Shown here in pieces: positions 16,964-29,528 of a DNA stretch of 64,000 nucleotides; within the stretch, counting starts at the first letter, position 1, and each line of letters opens with the position of its first letter. The translations under genes and the position numbers were made by a program. Source of the stretch: Candidatus Nitronereus thalassa (GTDB lineage: Bacteria; Nitrospirota; Nitrospiria; Nitrospirales; UBA8639). Location: assembly GCF_032191465.1 (NCBI RefSeq), contig NZ_JAQOUE010000001.1:2418001-2482000 (forward strand), given 5' to 3'. The notes below the pieces were generated by a model. That model made no database searches. It saw only the letters and a list, made by a program, of their open reading frames with translations, and was not told the DNA's origin.

Positions 16964-19350
16964 GCGACTGGTCGTTAGTGTACGAAGAATTTAATCCCGA
17001 GCAAGAACGGTTGCGTGAAGCCTTGTGCACGTTGGGTAATGGCTATTTTGCTACGCGTGGTGCGGCGCACGAAGCTGAAGCCGACTCCACCCACTATCCC
17101 GGCACCTATCTCGCTGGTGGGTATAATCGTTTGCACACTGAAATTGGGGGGCGCACGATTGAACACGAAGATCTCGTCAATCTGCCAAATTGGTTATCCC
17201 TGTCCTTTCGTCATCCTGACGCCAATTGGTTTAACCTCCAAGCGGTCGACATCCTCTCGTATCGTCAGGAACTCGATTTGAAGGCTGGAGTTCTGCATCG
17301 AGCCGTGCAATTCCAAGATAGCCAACTCCGTCGAACGACGGTCTCTAGCCGACGGTTTGTGCATATTGGCCTTCATCACCTGGCAGGATTGGAAGTCGTG
17401 ATTACCCCAGAGAATTGGTCGGGGCCTTTGGAAGTTCGTTCCGCTCTGGATGGACGCGTGGTCAACGCCGGGGTCGCTCGCTACCAAGCCTTAAATAATA
17501 AACATCTGGCGGGAATCGAATCTTCGGTGGTTGGAGAGGACGAGATCTTTCTCTACATGGAAACGAATCAATCCAAGCTTCGCATTGCGGAAGCCGCGCG
17601 GACCAGGTTCGTTCTGGATGATTCCTTGTTACATCCAACACGTGCTGTGATTCAAGAACCCGAATTGATCGGGCAAGCATGTACCATTCCAATGAAGCAA
17701 GGGCGCCCCCTCACCATTGAAAAAATAGTCACCCTGTACACGGCACGAGACCATGGGATTTCAGAATGTGGTTTGGATGCCAGACAGGCGCTCACCAATG
17801 CGGCGGGATTTGAAGATTTACTGAGATCGCACACACAGCACTTGAGTCGATTGTGGCAACGATGCGATATCGGCATTCAAGATGGCGAAGACTCTCAACT
17901 CACCTTGAGGCTGCATATTTTTCACCTGCTCCAAACCACATCGCCAAGCACGATTGGGTTGGACGTGGGCGTACCCGCCAGAGGCCTCCATGGGGAGGCG
18001 TATCGTGGTCATATTTTTTGGGATGAGCTGTTTATTTTCCCATTTCTCAATCTTCGCATCCCGGACATCACGAAATCCCTTCTGCTCTATCGTCATCGAC
18101 GGTTGGATCAAGCTCGAAGAAATGCCCAGGAGGCCGGATTTAACGGCGCGCTCTATCCCTGGCAATCGGGCAGCAACGGCCGGGAGGAAAGTCAGCGCCT
18201 CCACCTCAATCCACAATCAGGGCGATGGACGCCGGACAACAGTGCACTCCAACGACATGTCAATGCGGCCATTGTGTACAACGTGTGGCACTATTTCCAA
18301 GTCACTGACGATTGGGAATTTCTCTCGTTTTACGGCGCCGAAATGATTTTAGAGATTGCTCGGTTTTGGGCCAGCGCCGTGTCCTACAATGCGGAAAAAG
18401 ACCGCTATGAAATTTTTGATGTGATGGGACCCGATGAATACCACGACCAGTACCCAAAAGCGGATCATCCTGGATTGAACAACAATGCCTACACCAACCT
18501 CATGGTGGTCTGGGTTTTTTGTCGAGCCTTAGAATTACTCGATATGTTGTCGGTGGATAGCCGAACGGAGCTTCGGGAGATCATGCACATCAGCACCACG
18601 GAAGCCGAGTTGTGGGATGACATCAGCCGGAAGATGTTTCTACCTTTTCATGACAAAGGAATTATTAGCCAATTTGAAGGTTATGAAGACTTGGAAGAAT
18701 TTGATTGGGAACGCTATCGAGAAAAATATGGCGACATTCATCGACTGGATCGCATTCTCGAAGCCGAGGGGGACTCAACAAATCGATACAAATTATCCAA
18801 ACAAGCTGATGTGTTGATGTTGTTTTATTTATTTTCGTCAGACGAATTGCGGATCTTGTTTAAACGGCTAGGCTATCCTTTTAAGTATTCCACGATTCCC
18901 CAAAACGTGGCCTACTACTTGAGTCGAACGGCTCATGGATCTTCCCTGAGTCGGGTAGTCCATTCCTGGGTAACGGCAAGATCCGATCGTGCGCAGGCAT
19001 GGGATTTATTGAAAGCGGCGCTTCGGGTGGATATTTCCGATGTTCAGTCTGGGACTACTGCCGAGGGGATTCATTTAGGCGCGATGGCGGGGACCGTAGA
19101 TTTGATTCAACGCGGGCATACGGGCTTGGAAACGCGGGGCGGAACATTGTACTTTAATCCCTGCCTCCCTAAGGGATTGAAGGCACTCAATCTTCGACTG
19201 TTTTATCGGGGACATTCTTTGGATGTGGCCGTCACCCAAGAGACCTTTCAAATTGGATCACGCCCTGGGCGATCCTCCCCCATTCGAATATCCATCAAAG
19301 GCAAATCCCAAAAGCTTAAACCAGGGCAAATTGTCAGCGCTTCGATTTAG
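16960..19350 (+). CDS. Glycoside hydrolase family 65 disaccharide phosphorylase (trehalose/kojibiose/maltose type)
   Basis: The ATG at 16960 overlaps the fusion gene's stop (ATGA) and gives 796 residues, normal for GH65; longer upstream readings belong to the other frame. The N-terminal beta-sandwich begins WSLVYEEFNPEQERLREALCTLGNGYFATRGA. The (alpha/alpha)6 barrel includes GEAYRGHIFWDELFIFPFL, GALYPWQSGSNGREE and the catalytic acid Glu493 in DVMGPDEYH. The C-terminal jelly roll has HLGAMAGTVDLIQRGHTGLE. GH65 enzymes phosphorolyse alpha-glucosides to beta-glucose-1-P; the fused beta-phosphoglucomutase next door matches that product. Trehalose is the most likely substrate because of the adjacent trehalose-P phosphatase, but kojibiose or maltose cannot be excluded. 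Confidence 0.9.
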   Translation: MSDWSLVYEEFNPEQERLREALCTLGNGYFATRGAAHEAEADSTHYPGTYLAGGYNRLHTEIGGRTIEHEDLVNLPNWLSLSFRHPDANWFNLQAVDILSYRQELDLKAGVLHRAVQFQDSQLRRTTVSSRRFVHIGLHHLAGLEVVITPENWSGPLEVRSALDGRVVNAGVARYQALNNKHLAGIESSVVGEDEIFLYMETNQSKLRIAEAARTRFVLDDSLLHPTRAVIQEPELIGQACTIPMKQGRPLTIEKIVTLYTARDHGISECGLDARQALTNAAGFEDLLRSHTQHLSRLWQRCDIGIQDGEDSQLTLRLHIFHLLQTTSPSTIGLDVGVPARGLHGEAYRGHIFWDELFIFPFLNLRIPDITKSLLLYRHRRLDQARRNAQEAGFNGALYPWQSGSNGREESQRLHLNPQSGRWTPDNSALQRHVNAAIVYNVWHYFQVTDDWEFLSFYGAEMILEIARFWASAVSYNAEKDRYEIFDVMGPDEYHDQYPKADHPGLNNNAYTNLMVVWVFCRALELLDMLSVDSRTELREIMHISTTEAELWDDISRKMFLPFHDKGIISQFEGYEDLEEFDWERYREKYGDIHRLDRILEAEGDSTNRYKLSKQADVLMLFYLFSSDELRILFKRLGYPFKYSTIPQNVAYYLSRTAHGSSLSRVVHSWVTARSDRAQAWDLLKAALRVDISDVQSGTTAEGIHLGAMAGTVDLIQRGHTGLETRGGTLYFNPCLPKGLKALNLRLFYRGHSLDVAVTQETFQIGSRPGRSSPIRISIKGKSQKLKPGQIVSASI

Positions 19351-19359
19351 GGGGTTTTT

Positions 19360-19839
19360 TTAATCCCGCTGGCGGGATTTCAGGGCTCGTTCCATTTCCC
19401 TTCCAGCCTCACGTTTCTTGATGGTCTCACGTCGATCATAATTCTTTTTTCCACGAGCCAACCCCAACTCGACTTTGGCAATTCCGCGGGGATTAAAATA
19501 GATGCGTAGTGGAACAATGGTGAGCCCCTTTTGCTGCACCTTGCCCGTTAACTTTTCAATTTGTTTTTTGTGTAACAATAAGGGCCGCGGCCGGAGCGGC
19601 TCATGATTCATAATGTTGCCATGGCTGTATTCCCCAATGTGAACGTTATGAAGAATGGATTTTCCCTGCGCCACAGTGGCATACCCTTCTCGCAAATTGA
19701 CCCGGCCCTCACGAAGGGACTTTACTTCGGTTCCCTTGAGAATGAGACCCGCCTCAATTTTTTCTTCAATCGAATAGTCGTGAAACGCCTTTCGATTTGA
19801 GCCAACGGTTTTGAAACCACTGTCTTGTTTTTCAGCCAT
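19360..19839 (-). CDS. smpB: SsrA-binding protein SmpB
   Basis: SmpB binds tmRNA and brings it to stalled ribosomes for trans-translation. The 159-residue product carries the family's N-terminal NRKAFHDYSIEEKIEAGLILKGTEVKSLR, the GKSILHNVHIGEYSHGN strand, the GLTIVPLRIYFN core and the basic tail GLARGKKNYDRRETIKKREAGREMER needed for ribosome function. It converges on the GH65 gene, with only nine bases between the stops. The ssrA RNA itself is not in the window. Confidence 0.95.
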   Translation of the reverse strand: MAEKQDSGFKTVGSNRKAFHDYSIEEKIEAGLILKGTEVKSLREGRVNLREGYATVAQGKSILHNVHIGEYSHGNIMNHEPLRPRPLLLHKKQIEKLTGKVQQKGLTIVPLRIYFNPRGIAKVELGLARGKKNYDRRETIKKREAGREMERALKSRQRD

Positions 19840-19955
19840 GAAATACGCCTTCTGTGAGAACGACCAAGTGCTATGTAATCCGACTGCAGCGTCTCGACTT
19901 TCAAAAAGTCATTCTCGCGGCACTGGAGCCAACAATGGCTCCGTCCATTATATCC

Positions 19956-20028
19956 GCGGGAATCCAGGGTTTCGCGCTCTTTGATTTTACCTCTTACAAT
20001 CTGGATCCCCGCATACCACCGCGGGGAT
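19956..20028. repeat. Palindromic REP-like element
   Basis: ATCCCCGC (20005-20012) and GCGGGGAT (20021-20028) form a perfect 8-bp stem with an 8-base loop. An outer arm, GCGGGAATCCAG (19956-19967), pairs imperfectly with CTGGATCCCCGC (20001-20012). The sequence type (CTGGATCCCCGC...GCGGGGATGACGG) is a common dispersed repeat in bacterial genomes. It lies in the 307-base gap between divergent smpB and the DciA-like gene; the remainder of the gap shows nothing clear. Confidence 0.6.
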
Positions 20029-20146
20029 GACGGGACCAGGTTGTACAGACCACATTCCACTCAATGTGTTGTGGTTCCCAAACCTTATGTCTATGAGGCT
20101 GCCCATAAGTTGATCATTTGGTTTCACCATCCTAGAATGACTCCCC

Positions 20147-20611
20147 ATGCAATCCTTTACCTCCTTTCAAGCCATATTACAAGGCGTGGCACAAAGCCAA
20201 GGATTCGACGTCAGGCTGTGGGAGTATCGATTGCAAACCCAATGGAAGGATATTGTGGGAGATGTGTTGGCGGCGCACACATGGCCCACCAGAATTCGCT
20301 TTCGCAAACTTTTTATCGCCGTCGAAACGACGGTGTGGTTACATCAACTGACGTATCTGAAATCCACGCTCATGGAAAAAATCCAATCCCAAACACCGAA
20401 TCTCTACCTAAAAGACATTGTCTTTCGGATCGGCGAAATTCCTGAACAACATTGGGATGAACCAGTATCAAGAAATATTGCCCCTCATGTATCCCCAGAA
20501 TCCCTCATGACGGCAACCGAAGTTACCCGAGAAGTCACCAATGAGGAGATACGCTATTCACTGACACGAGTGATTTCCAAAGCACTATCTTCCAGTACTA
20601 ACGAGATTTGA
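20147..20611 (+). CDS. DUF721/DciA-like protein (putative replicative helicase loader)
   Basis: The 154-residue product has the DUF721 pattern in its first 90 residues: LWEYRLQTQWKDIVGDVLAAHTWPTRIRFRKLFIAVETTVWLHQLTYLKSTLMEKI, i.e. the W-x-x-I/V-V-G...H-T-x-P...L-x-I-x-V-x-x-x-x-W-x-x-x-L signature. DciA proteins of this family help load the DnaB helicase in bacteria lacking DnaC. The C-terminal 60 residues are poorly conserved. It starts at ATG 20147, transcribed away from smpB. DciA as the functional name is inferred from domain similarity. Confidence 0.75.
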   Translation: MQSFTSFQAILQGVAQSQGFDVRLWEYRLQTQWKDIVGDVLAAHTWPTRIRFRKLFIAVETTVWLHQLTYLKSTLMEKIQSQTPNLYLKDIVFRIGEIPEQHWDEPVSRNIAPHVSPESLMTATEVTREVTNEEIRYSLTRVISKALSSSTNEI

Positions 20612-20637
20612 TAATTTTTATTCTTGGGGTGGGTACT

Positions 20638-21745
20638 TTATTTGCTAACTTCATCTATATGACAAATCCCAAACTGGCGCACAATCTTTCTGGATTCAAG
20701 ATCCCAAAGTAAAATTGGTCCACCCCCAGAAACCAAATATTTCCCATCTGGACTAAAATCCAAGGCGCGTTGTTCCCCTTCACTTGGATCTTTCAGTTTT
20801 CTTATCACCTCTCCACTCGGGAAATCCCAAATAGAAATCAAACCAGAACTATCTGCCGACCCCACTGCCAGGTATCTTCCATCTAGGCTGAAACTAAGCC
20901 CCCAAGCGGATACCGTTTCCTTGTCGGTAAACTCTTTCCTTTCGTTTCCTGTTACCACATCCCAAACATAGATATTACGATCTTTTTCCCCAAAGCTATG
21001 AATACCAGCCCCAACGATATATTTCCCATCTGGACTCCACCGAACCGAATAGAATCCTCCGCTTGCTTCAAAAACTTTAACCACATTTCCAGAATCAACT
21101 TTCCATATACGAGATACGAGCCGTCTTATCCCAGCTTCCGGAAACGAGAAATTTTCCATAAAGGCTAAAATCAATTGATTCAATCATATGTGTGTGGCCA
21201 ACAAATTCTTTTACATAATAGTTCCCCTGTTTGGGATCCCATAAAAGGATACGTCCATCATGACCTGCGGAAGCAATGAACTATCCATCAGGGCTAAACG
21301 TAACAGACCGAAGGCCTCCATCGTGGCCTTGAAAAACTTGCAATTCTTTAAATATTGGCTCTGGTGCATCAAAATCTGTTTGTATAGCATATAAGCGAAC
21401 CGTTCTATCGCGAAGACCGGCAACGAACCGATCCCCGCTTGGACTCCAGGCCAGAGAAAATATTCCTTTCCTCAAGCTAAACGGCCCCAAATCCTCCTCA
21501 CCCTCAGGAATTCGAGGATCATGAATAAACATAATGGCTTTAAACTAACACTCCTCTTTATTCCACAAACGAATAGTCCCATCAAAGCCGCCGGCAGAGA
21601 GGAAATATTTCCCATCTGGATGAAATGCTACCGATGTGGTGTCGTTATCGTTTGGGAGAAAGTACAATTGAGCATGGCTTAAAGGATTCAAGCCTATTAA
21701 GCTCATGATAAATAAGCAGGTTCTAAAAATTTGCAAAGATGACAT
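20638..21745 (-). pseudogene. WD40-repeat secreted protein, broken by two amber stops and a 7-bp duplication
   Basis: Reading leftward, a signal-peptide start (MSSLQIFRTCLFIMSLIGL, ATG ending at 21745) leads into WD40 blades such as TSVAFHPDGKYFLSAGGFDG. The frame is broken by TAG at 21545-21547 and again by TAG at 21281-21283, inside SFSPDG-stop-FIASAGHDGRILLWD, where WD40 spacing needs a residue. At 21107-21120 the heptamer ATACGAG is tandemly duplicated; removing one copy would restore GSWDKTARIWKVDSGN and join the frame that runs to 20638. Without the lesions the gene would encode about 367 codons, roughly seven blades. It is most likely a recent pseudogene. Confidence 0.85.
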
Positions 21746-21759
21746 TTTTTACCTTTGGT

Positions 21760-22191
21760 TTATTTCACCATAGGAAGGTCCTCAACCCAAATTACTCGAT
21801 TTTCATATTCGCCAGAACCCAACGAAGAAAAAAACTTTTGGTCGGCGGTTACCACCCGACTATTTATGGTTTCGGCGAGGGCCAGGTAGAGGCAATCGTA
21901 TAAACTTTGCTTGGTTTGGAGAGCTAAAGCGAACGCAGGTTTAAATAATCGTTCGTCTGAATGTTTCTGCAAGGGAATCTGTTTCAATTCCTTGAGAATC
22001 GTTTCTCCTTCTTCAGGGGTCAGCTCATTTCGGCGGATTCGTTTGGAGAGGACACTGCCTAATTCTAAATGGAAAAAGGCTGGGACATGGAGAGAAGCAT
22101 TCAAAAATTGTAGTCGGCTGGCGACCTCGGAGTGAATTTCAGGAAGAAACCATTTAATTCCAACGCTGGCATCCACTACATAGCGACTCAC
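21760..22191 (-). CDS. PIN-domain toxin, VapC/FitB-like ribonuclease
   Basis: The 143-residue product has the PIN fold: D7 in YVVDASVGIKWF, E43 in FFHLELGSVL, then YDCLYLALAE and RVVTADQKFF supplying the remaining acidic residues that bind Mg2+. PIN toxins cleave tRNA or rRNA when not held by their antitoxin. It starts with GTG at 22191 in a GTGA overlap with the antitoxin gene, the usual order (antitoxin first) with translational coupling. It is followed by the WD40 pseudogene on the same strand. Confidence 0.88.
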   Translation of the reverse strand: MSRYVVDASVGIKWFLPEIHSEVASRLQFLNASLHVPAFFHLELGSVLSKRIRRNELTPEEGETILKELKQIPLQKHSDERLFKPAFALALQTKQSLYDCLYLALAETINSRVVTADQKFFSSLGSGEYENRVIWVEDLPMVK

Positions 22192-22421
22192 CGATCCCGA
22201 TCCTCTCGAATGAGAGTGGCACTATCACTAAATTTTCTGCCTGATTGTTTAAGGGTCTTCTGAAGCTTTGCAATCCGTTTCCAGGCACTCTCATAATCAG
22301 GGACGGCTTCTTCTAGAATTGTCTTTACTTCCGATTGCAACGACCTGCCATTTTCTTTGGCCCGCTTTTTTAATCGCTCTACTATTTTATCATTCAGTTG
22401 TCGCACCAAGACTTGTGCCAT
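22188..22421 (-). CDS. Ribbon-helix-helix antitoxin, FitA/VapB-like
   Basis: The ATG ending at 22421, preceded by GAGGGG, gives a 77-residue protein; an upstream in-frame start at 22493 is ignored because it has no such site and overlaps the previous gene. MAQVLVRQLNDKIVERLKKRAKENGRSLQSEVKTILEEA is a classic FitA-type ribbon-helix-helix DNA-binding domain. The C-terminal half (YESAWKRIAKLQKTLKQSGRKFSDSATLIREDRDR) would wrap the PIN toxin. Autoregulation is expected through the palindrome just upstream. Confidence 0.85.
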   Translation of the reverse strand: MAQVLVRQLNDKIVERLKKRAKENGRSLQSEVKTILEEAVPDYESAWKRIAKLQKTLKQSGRKFSDSATLIREDRDR

Positions 22422-22453
22422 GTTCCCCTCGAATATAGTGATTGGCGATTGAA

Positions 22454-22474
22454 ATGATAGCAAAATGATATCAT
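22454..22474. promoter_or_regulatory. Candidate operator of the toxin-antitoxin pair
   Basis: A perfect 10-bp palindrome ATGATATCAT (22465-22474) with a further ATGATA at 22454-22459 lies 33-53 bases upstream of the antitoxin ATG. Ribbon-helix-helix antitoxins usually bind such inverted repeats over their own promoter. The assignment is from position and symmetry only. Confidence 0.45.
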
Positions 22475-22489
22475 GGACCCTATCAAGCG

Positions 22490-23035
22490 TCAATCATCAA
22501 ATAAGACCTGAATGTTTTGTTCTTTCTCTGGCTTTGATTTATCAGGGATTGGTCCGATCCAACCTTTGGTTTTTCCTTGGAGATGAATAAATACTCCACG
22601 GGCGGCTTGTTCAAAATCATGCCGGAATGTTTCTTCTTCTTCGCCTTCTTTCTTTTCTAAATATCGATGCAAGGTATCGGGGTGAGTCCAGTCGGGATCG
22701 GAAAATATATAAATAGTCACTTCTCGATAATAATCGTTAGGGTCATCAGGATTCGTTGGACGAATTTTTAGGGAGCGTAGATCATTCGTGGCCAACACGA
22801 CTTCACGAAATCGACGGATCAACGTTTCGATTTCCGGGTCGCTGGTCCATGCCGGCACATGCACGGCCACGACCGTCCCTTCTTGCCAGCCATTACTGAA
22901 CGGTGGAATGGTGCGGTCCGGTCGAGAAAGATACATTCCGCCAAATATGAGCATGAATCCGCCGAGCAAAATCGTAAGTCCAATTTTGACGACAGGGTCA
23001 AATGGTTTTTTTGTTGGGGATTTTTGAGAATCCAA
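22490..23035 (-). CDS. Membrane-anchored protein of unknown function
   Basis: The 181-residue product has a short cytoplasmic start, one transmembrane helix (about residues 16-35, VKIGLTILLGGFMLIFGGMY) and a soluble domain, with alternating strands (GTVVAVHVPAW, EVTIYIFSDPDW, GVFIHLQGKTKGWIGPIP). I do not recognise a family. The helix has no cleavage site, so the domain is probably tethered outside the membrane. It is upstream of the toxin-antitoxin pair on the same strand, 68 bases apart. Confidence 0.7.
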   Translation of the reverse strand: MDSQKSPTKKPFDPVVKIGLTILLGGFMLIFGGMYLSRPDRTIPPFSNGWQEGTVVAVHVPAWTSDPEIETLIRRFREVVLATNDLRSLKIRPTNPDDPNDYYREVTIYIFSDPDWTHPDTLHRYLEKKEGEEEETFRHDFEQAARGVFIHLQGKTKGWIGPIPDKSKPEKEQNIQVLFDD

Positions 23036-23231
23036 TGTTTGCCAAATATAGGGTTAGAAATTTTCCAGATCCCCCTCAGCAGAATTTCAAAACAAGTAGG
23101 GGAAACCGGGGAAGTCCTAAACGCCCCGTCCCCCTTTTGCAGAGGAAGAAATTATTAAGATTGAAGAAATGTTTGCAAAACTAGAATAACCAAATTATTG
23201 GAGGGGAACGCAACAGAGGGTCGGGAAACAG

Positions 23232-25730
23232 CTAGGCCGACCCACTGGTTTCAGAGGTAGGGTCGGCAGTGCCGTTAATGTCGGCATCAACTTCCACGTC
23301 GTCACTTTCAGCGAGCTTGGCGACGGCCACGACTCGGTCGGTGTCTTCCATATCGATGAGGCGGACACCTTGAGAATTGCGTCCGATGTCACGGAGGTCA
23401 TCCATTTTTGTGCGAAGAATTTTTCCTTCCGCGGTGATGATCATGATTTCATCGGTATCGCTGACTCGATGAAAGGATACGGCCTGGCCATTTTTTTCCG
23501 TCACTTTGACGCTGATGACGCCACGCCCTCCACGGCCTTGGGTACGGTATTCCGTCACCAATGTCCGCTTCCCGTATCCTCCTTCGGTGACTGTCAATAT
23601 CGACGCTTCTTCATCTGGCGTGATCGTCGTCATGCCAATAACTTGGTTGGTTTCATCGAGACTGATACCGCGTACGCCACGAGCCGTTCGACCCATAGGA
23701 CGTACATCGTTTTCCCGGAATCGAATGACGAGTCCTTCTTTGGTCCCCAATACGATATCCGATTTTCCATCTGTGATTTCCACACCAATGAGTTTATCGC
23801 CTTCCTCCAGGGTCAAGGCAATAATTCCCCCTTGCCGCGGATTGCCATACGCCGACAACTCGGTCTTTTTAATGATTCCGCGGCGAGTGGCCATAACCAC
23901 GTACAAGTTATCGGGAAAATCTCTTACCGGTAACGTCGTGGTGACTTTTTCCTCCGAAGCCAGAGTGAGCAAATTCACCATGGCCTTGCCTTTACTTGTG
24001 CGACTGGCTTCTGGAATCTCATGGACCTTGAGCCAGTAAACTTTCCCGGCATCGGTGAAGAACAAAATATAATCATGTGTGGACGCGGTGAAGAGTTTTT
24101 CTACGAAGTCTTCTTCCTTCACCCCCATGCCAATCTTGCCTTTTCCACCACGGCGTTGGGCACGATACTCCGACACCGGGTGGCGCTTGATATACCCCTC
24201 ATGAGAAATGGTAACCGCCATTTCTTCATCCGCGATGAGATCTTCAATATTGATTTCCGCCTCTTGGGGAATGATCTCGGTACGCCGGTCATCTTGGTAG
24301 GCTTCTTGAATCGCCATCAATTCATCTTTGATGATGGTTCTGACTAATTCGTCGGAACCCAATACCGCTTTCAAATGGGCAATTTTGGCTTTCAGGTCTT
24401 CGAGTTCTTGAATGAGTTTATCGCGCTCGAGTTGGGTCAGCCGTTGGAGCCGCATGTCCAGAATGGCTGCAGCCTGAATTTCCGATAAAGGAAATTGTGC
24501 GACCAGTTGCGTTTTCGCCACGTCGGGAGAGGCCGATCCACGAATAAGTGCAATAATCGCGTCTAGATGTTCGAGCGCAATTTGAAGACCTTCCAAAATA
24601 TGCGCGCGTTCTTCGGCTTTTCGAAGATCATAGGCGGTTCGGCGAATGACGACTTCGCGCCGATGCTCAAGAAACGCCGTGAGAATTTGTTTGAGATTGA
24701 GTACCTCTGGTCGGTTGTTGACCAAGGCCAGCATGATTACCCCAAAGGTGTTTTGCATTTGGGTGTGTTTATAGAGCTGGTTGAGAAGGACAAGAGGGAT
24801 CGTGGCTTTTTTCAACTCTATGACAATGCGCATACCTTCTCGATCTGATTCATCCCGAATATCGGATACCCCTTCGATTCGCTTCTCGTGAATGAGTTCC
24901 GCGATTTTTTCCAATAACTTGGCTTTGTTCACCTGGTAGGGAATTTCAGTGACAATGATGCTATCTCGATCACGTTTCTCATCGGTTTCAATATGCGTCT
25001 TAGCTCGTAGCGTGAGTAATCCTCGACCGGTGAGATACGCATCTTTTATGCCTTGGGTCCCATAAATATAACCAGCCGTGGGAAAGTCTGGACCTGGAAT
25101 GATTCCCATAAGATCTGAGATCCCGACCTCTGGATCTTCCAGAACCTTGAGCAATCCTCTCACCACTTCTCCAAGATTGTGAGGCGGAATGTTGGTGGCA
25201 TACCCGACCGCGATTCCTCCTGCGCCATTGATGAGCAGGTTAGGTACCTTGGCTGGAAGGACCAACGGCTCGACATCGGACTCATCGTAGGTGGGACCAA
25301 AATCCACGGTTTCTTTTTCGATGTCCGCGAGCATCTCACCGGCCAACTTAGTGAGTCGGGCTTCGGTGTACCGCATGGCTGCAGGTGGATCTCCATCGAC
25401 CGATCCGTAATTCCCTTGGCCATCCACGAGGGTGTAGCGCATATTGAAATCTTGCGCCATGCGCACCTGAGTATCGTAGATGGCGGAATCCCCATGCGGA
25501 TGATAGTTCCCCATGATCTCGCCGACGATTTTGGCGGACTTCCGATACGCGCGGTTATGGGCCAGACCCATTTGGTGCATGCCGTACAAAATCCGCCGAT
25601 GCACAGGCTTGAACCCATCGCGCACATCGGGCAAGGCTCGACCAACGATGACACTCATCGCGTAATCGAGATACGACATCCGCATCTCATCTTCGATGGC
25701 TACTTGGGTGAGGCGTTCTTCTGGCGGCAT
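23232..25730 (-). CDS. gyrA: DNA gyrase subunit A
   Basis: GyrA is the DNA-breaking and rejoining subunit of gyrase. The 832-residue protein has the winged-helix core with the quinolone-resistance region [19 protein letters not shown] (the Ser and Asp of susceptible enzymes are present), the active-site Tyr in [10 protein letters not shown], a coiled-coil gate, and a C-terminal six-blade beta-pinwheel introduced by the GyrA box QRRGGKG. The C-terminus ends in an acidic tail ([15 protein letters not shown]), as in many gyrases. It lies 42 bases downstream of gyrB in the leftward dnaA-dnaN-gyrB-gyrA series. Confidence 0.97.
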   Translation of the reverse strand: MPPEERLTQVAIEDEMRMSYLDYAMSVIVGRALPDVRDGFKPVHRRILYGMHQMGLAHNRAYRKSAKIVGEIMGNYHPHGDSAIYDTQVRMAQDFNMRYTLVDGQGNYGSVDGDPPAAMRYTEARLTKLAGEMLADIEKETVDFGPTYDESDVEPLVLPAKVPNLLINGAGGIAVGYATNIPPHNLGEVVRGLLKVLEDPEVGISDLMGIIPGPDFPTAGYIYGTQGIKDAYLTGRGLLTLRAKTHIETDEKRDRDSIIVTEIPYQVNKAKLLEKIAELIHEKRIEGVSDIRDESDREGMRIVIELKKATIPLVLLNQLYKHTQMQNTFGVIMLALVNNRPEVLNLKQILTAFLEHRREVVIRRTAYDLRKAEERAHILEGLQIALEHLDAIIALIRGSASPDVAKTQLVAQFPLSEIQAAAILDMRLQRLTQLERDKLIQELEDLKAKIAHLKAVLGSDELVRTIIKDELMAIQEAYQDDRRTEIIPQEAEINIEDLIADEEMAVTISHEGYIKRHPVSEYRAQRRGGKGKIGMGVKEEDFVEKLFTASTHDYILFFTDAGKVYWLKVHEIPEASRTSKGKAMVNLLTLASEEKVTTTLPVRDFPDNLYVVMATRRGIIKKTELSAYGNPRQGGIIALTLEEGDKLIGVEITDGKSDIVLGTKEGLVIRFRENDVRPMGRTARGVRGISLDETNQVIGMTTITPDEEASILTVTEGGYGKRTLVTEYRTQGRGGRGVISVKVTEKNGQAVSFHRVSDTDEIMIITAEGKILRTKMDDLRDIGRNSQGVRLIDMEDTDRVVAVAKLAESDDVEVDADINGTADPTSETSGSA

Positions 25731-25772
25731 GATAAATTAAATGGATTTAGGTTGAGGCTGTTAATCTCAAAG

Positions 25773-29449
<3,677 letters not shown>

Positions 29450-29528
29450 GACAGGGCTCCCTTCTGATGGCTGGCGAATGGTCTAGGCATCCAACCGGGT
29501 TGTTTCCTTAGTGAATGGTGATTCACTG

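Noticed and set aside
20638-21745. Amber recoding (readthrough or non-standard amino acid) of the two TAG codons in the WD40 gene
   Set aside because: The additional 7-bp duplication frameshift makes decay the simpler explanation.
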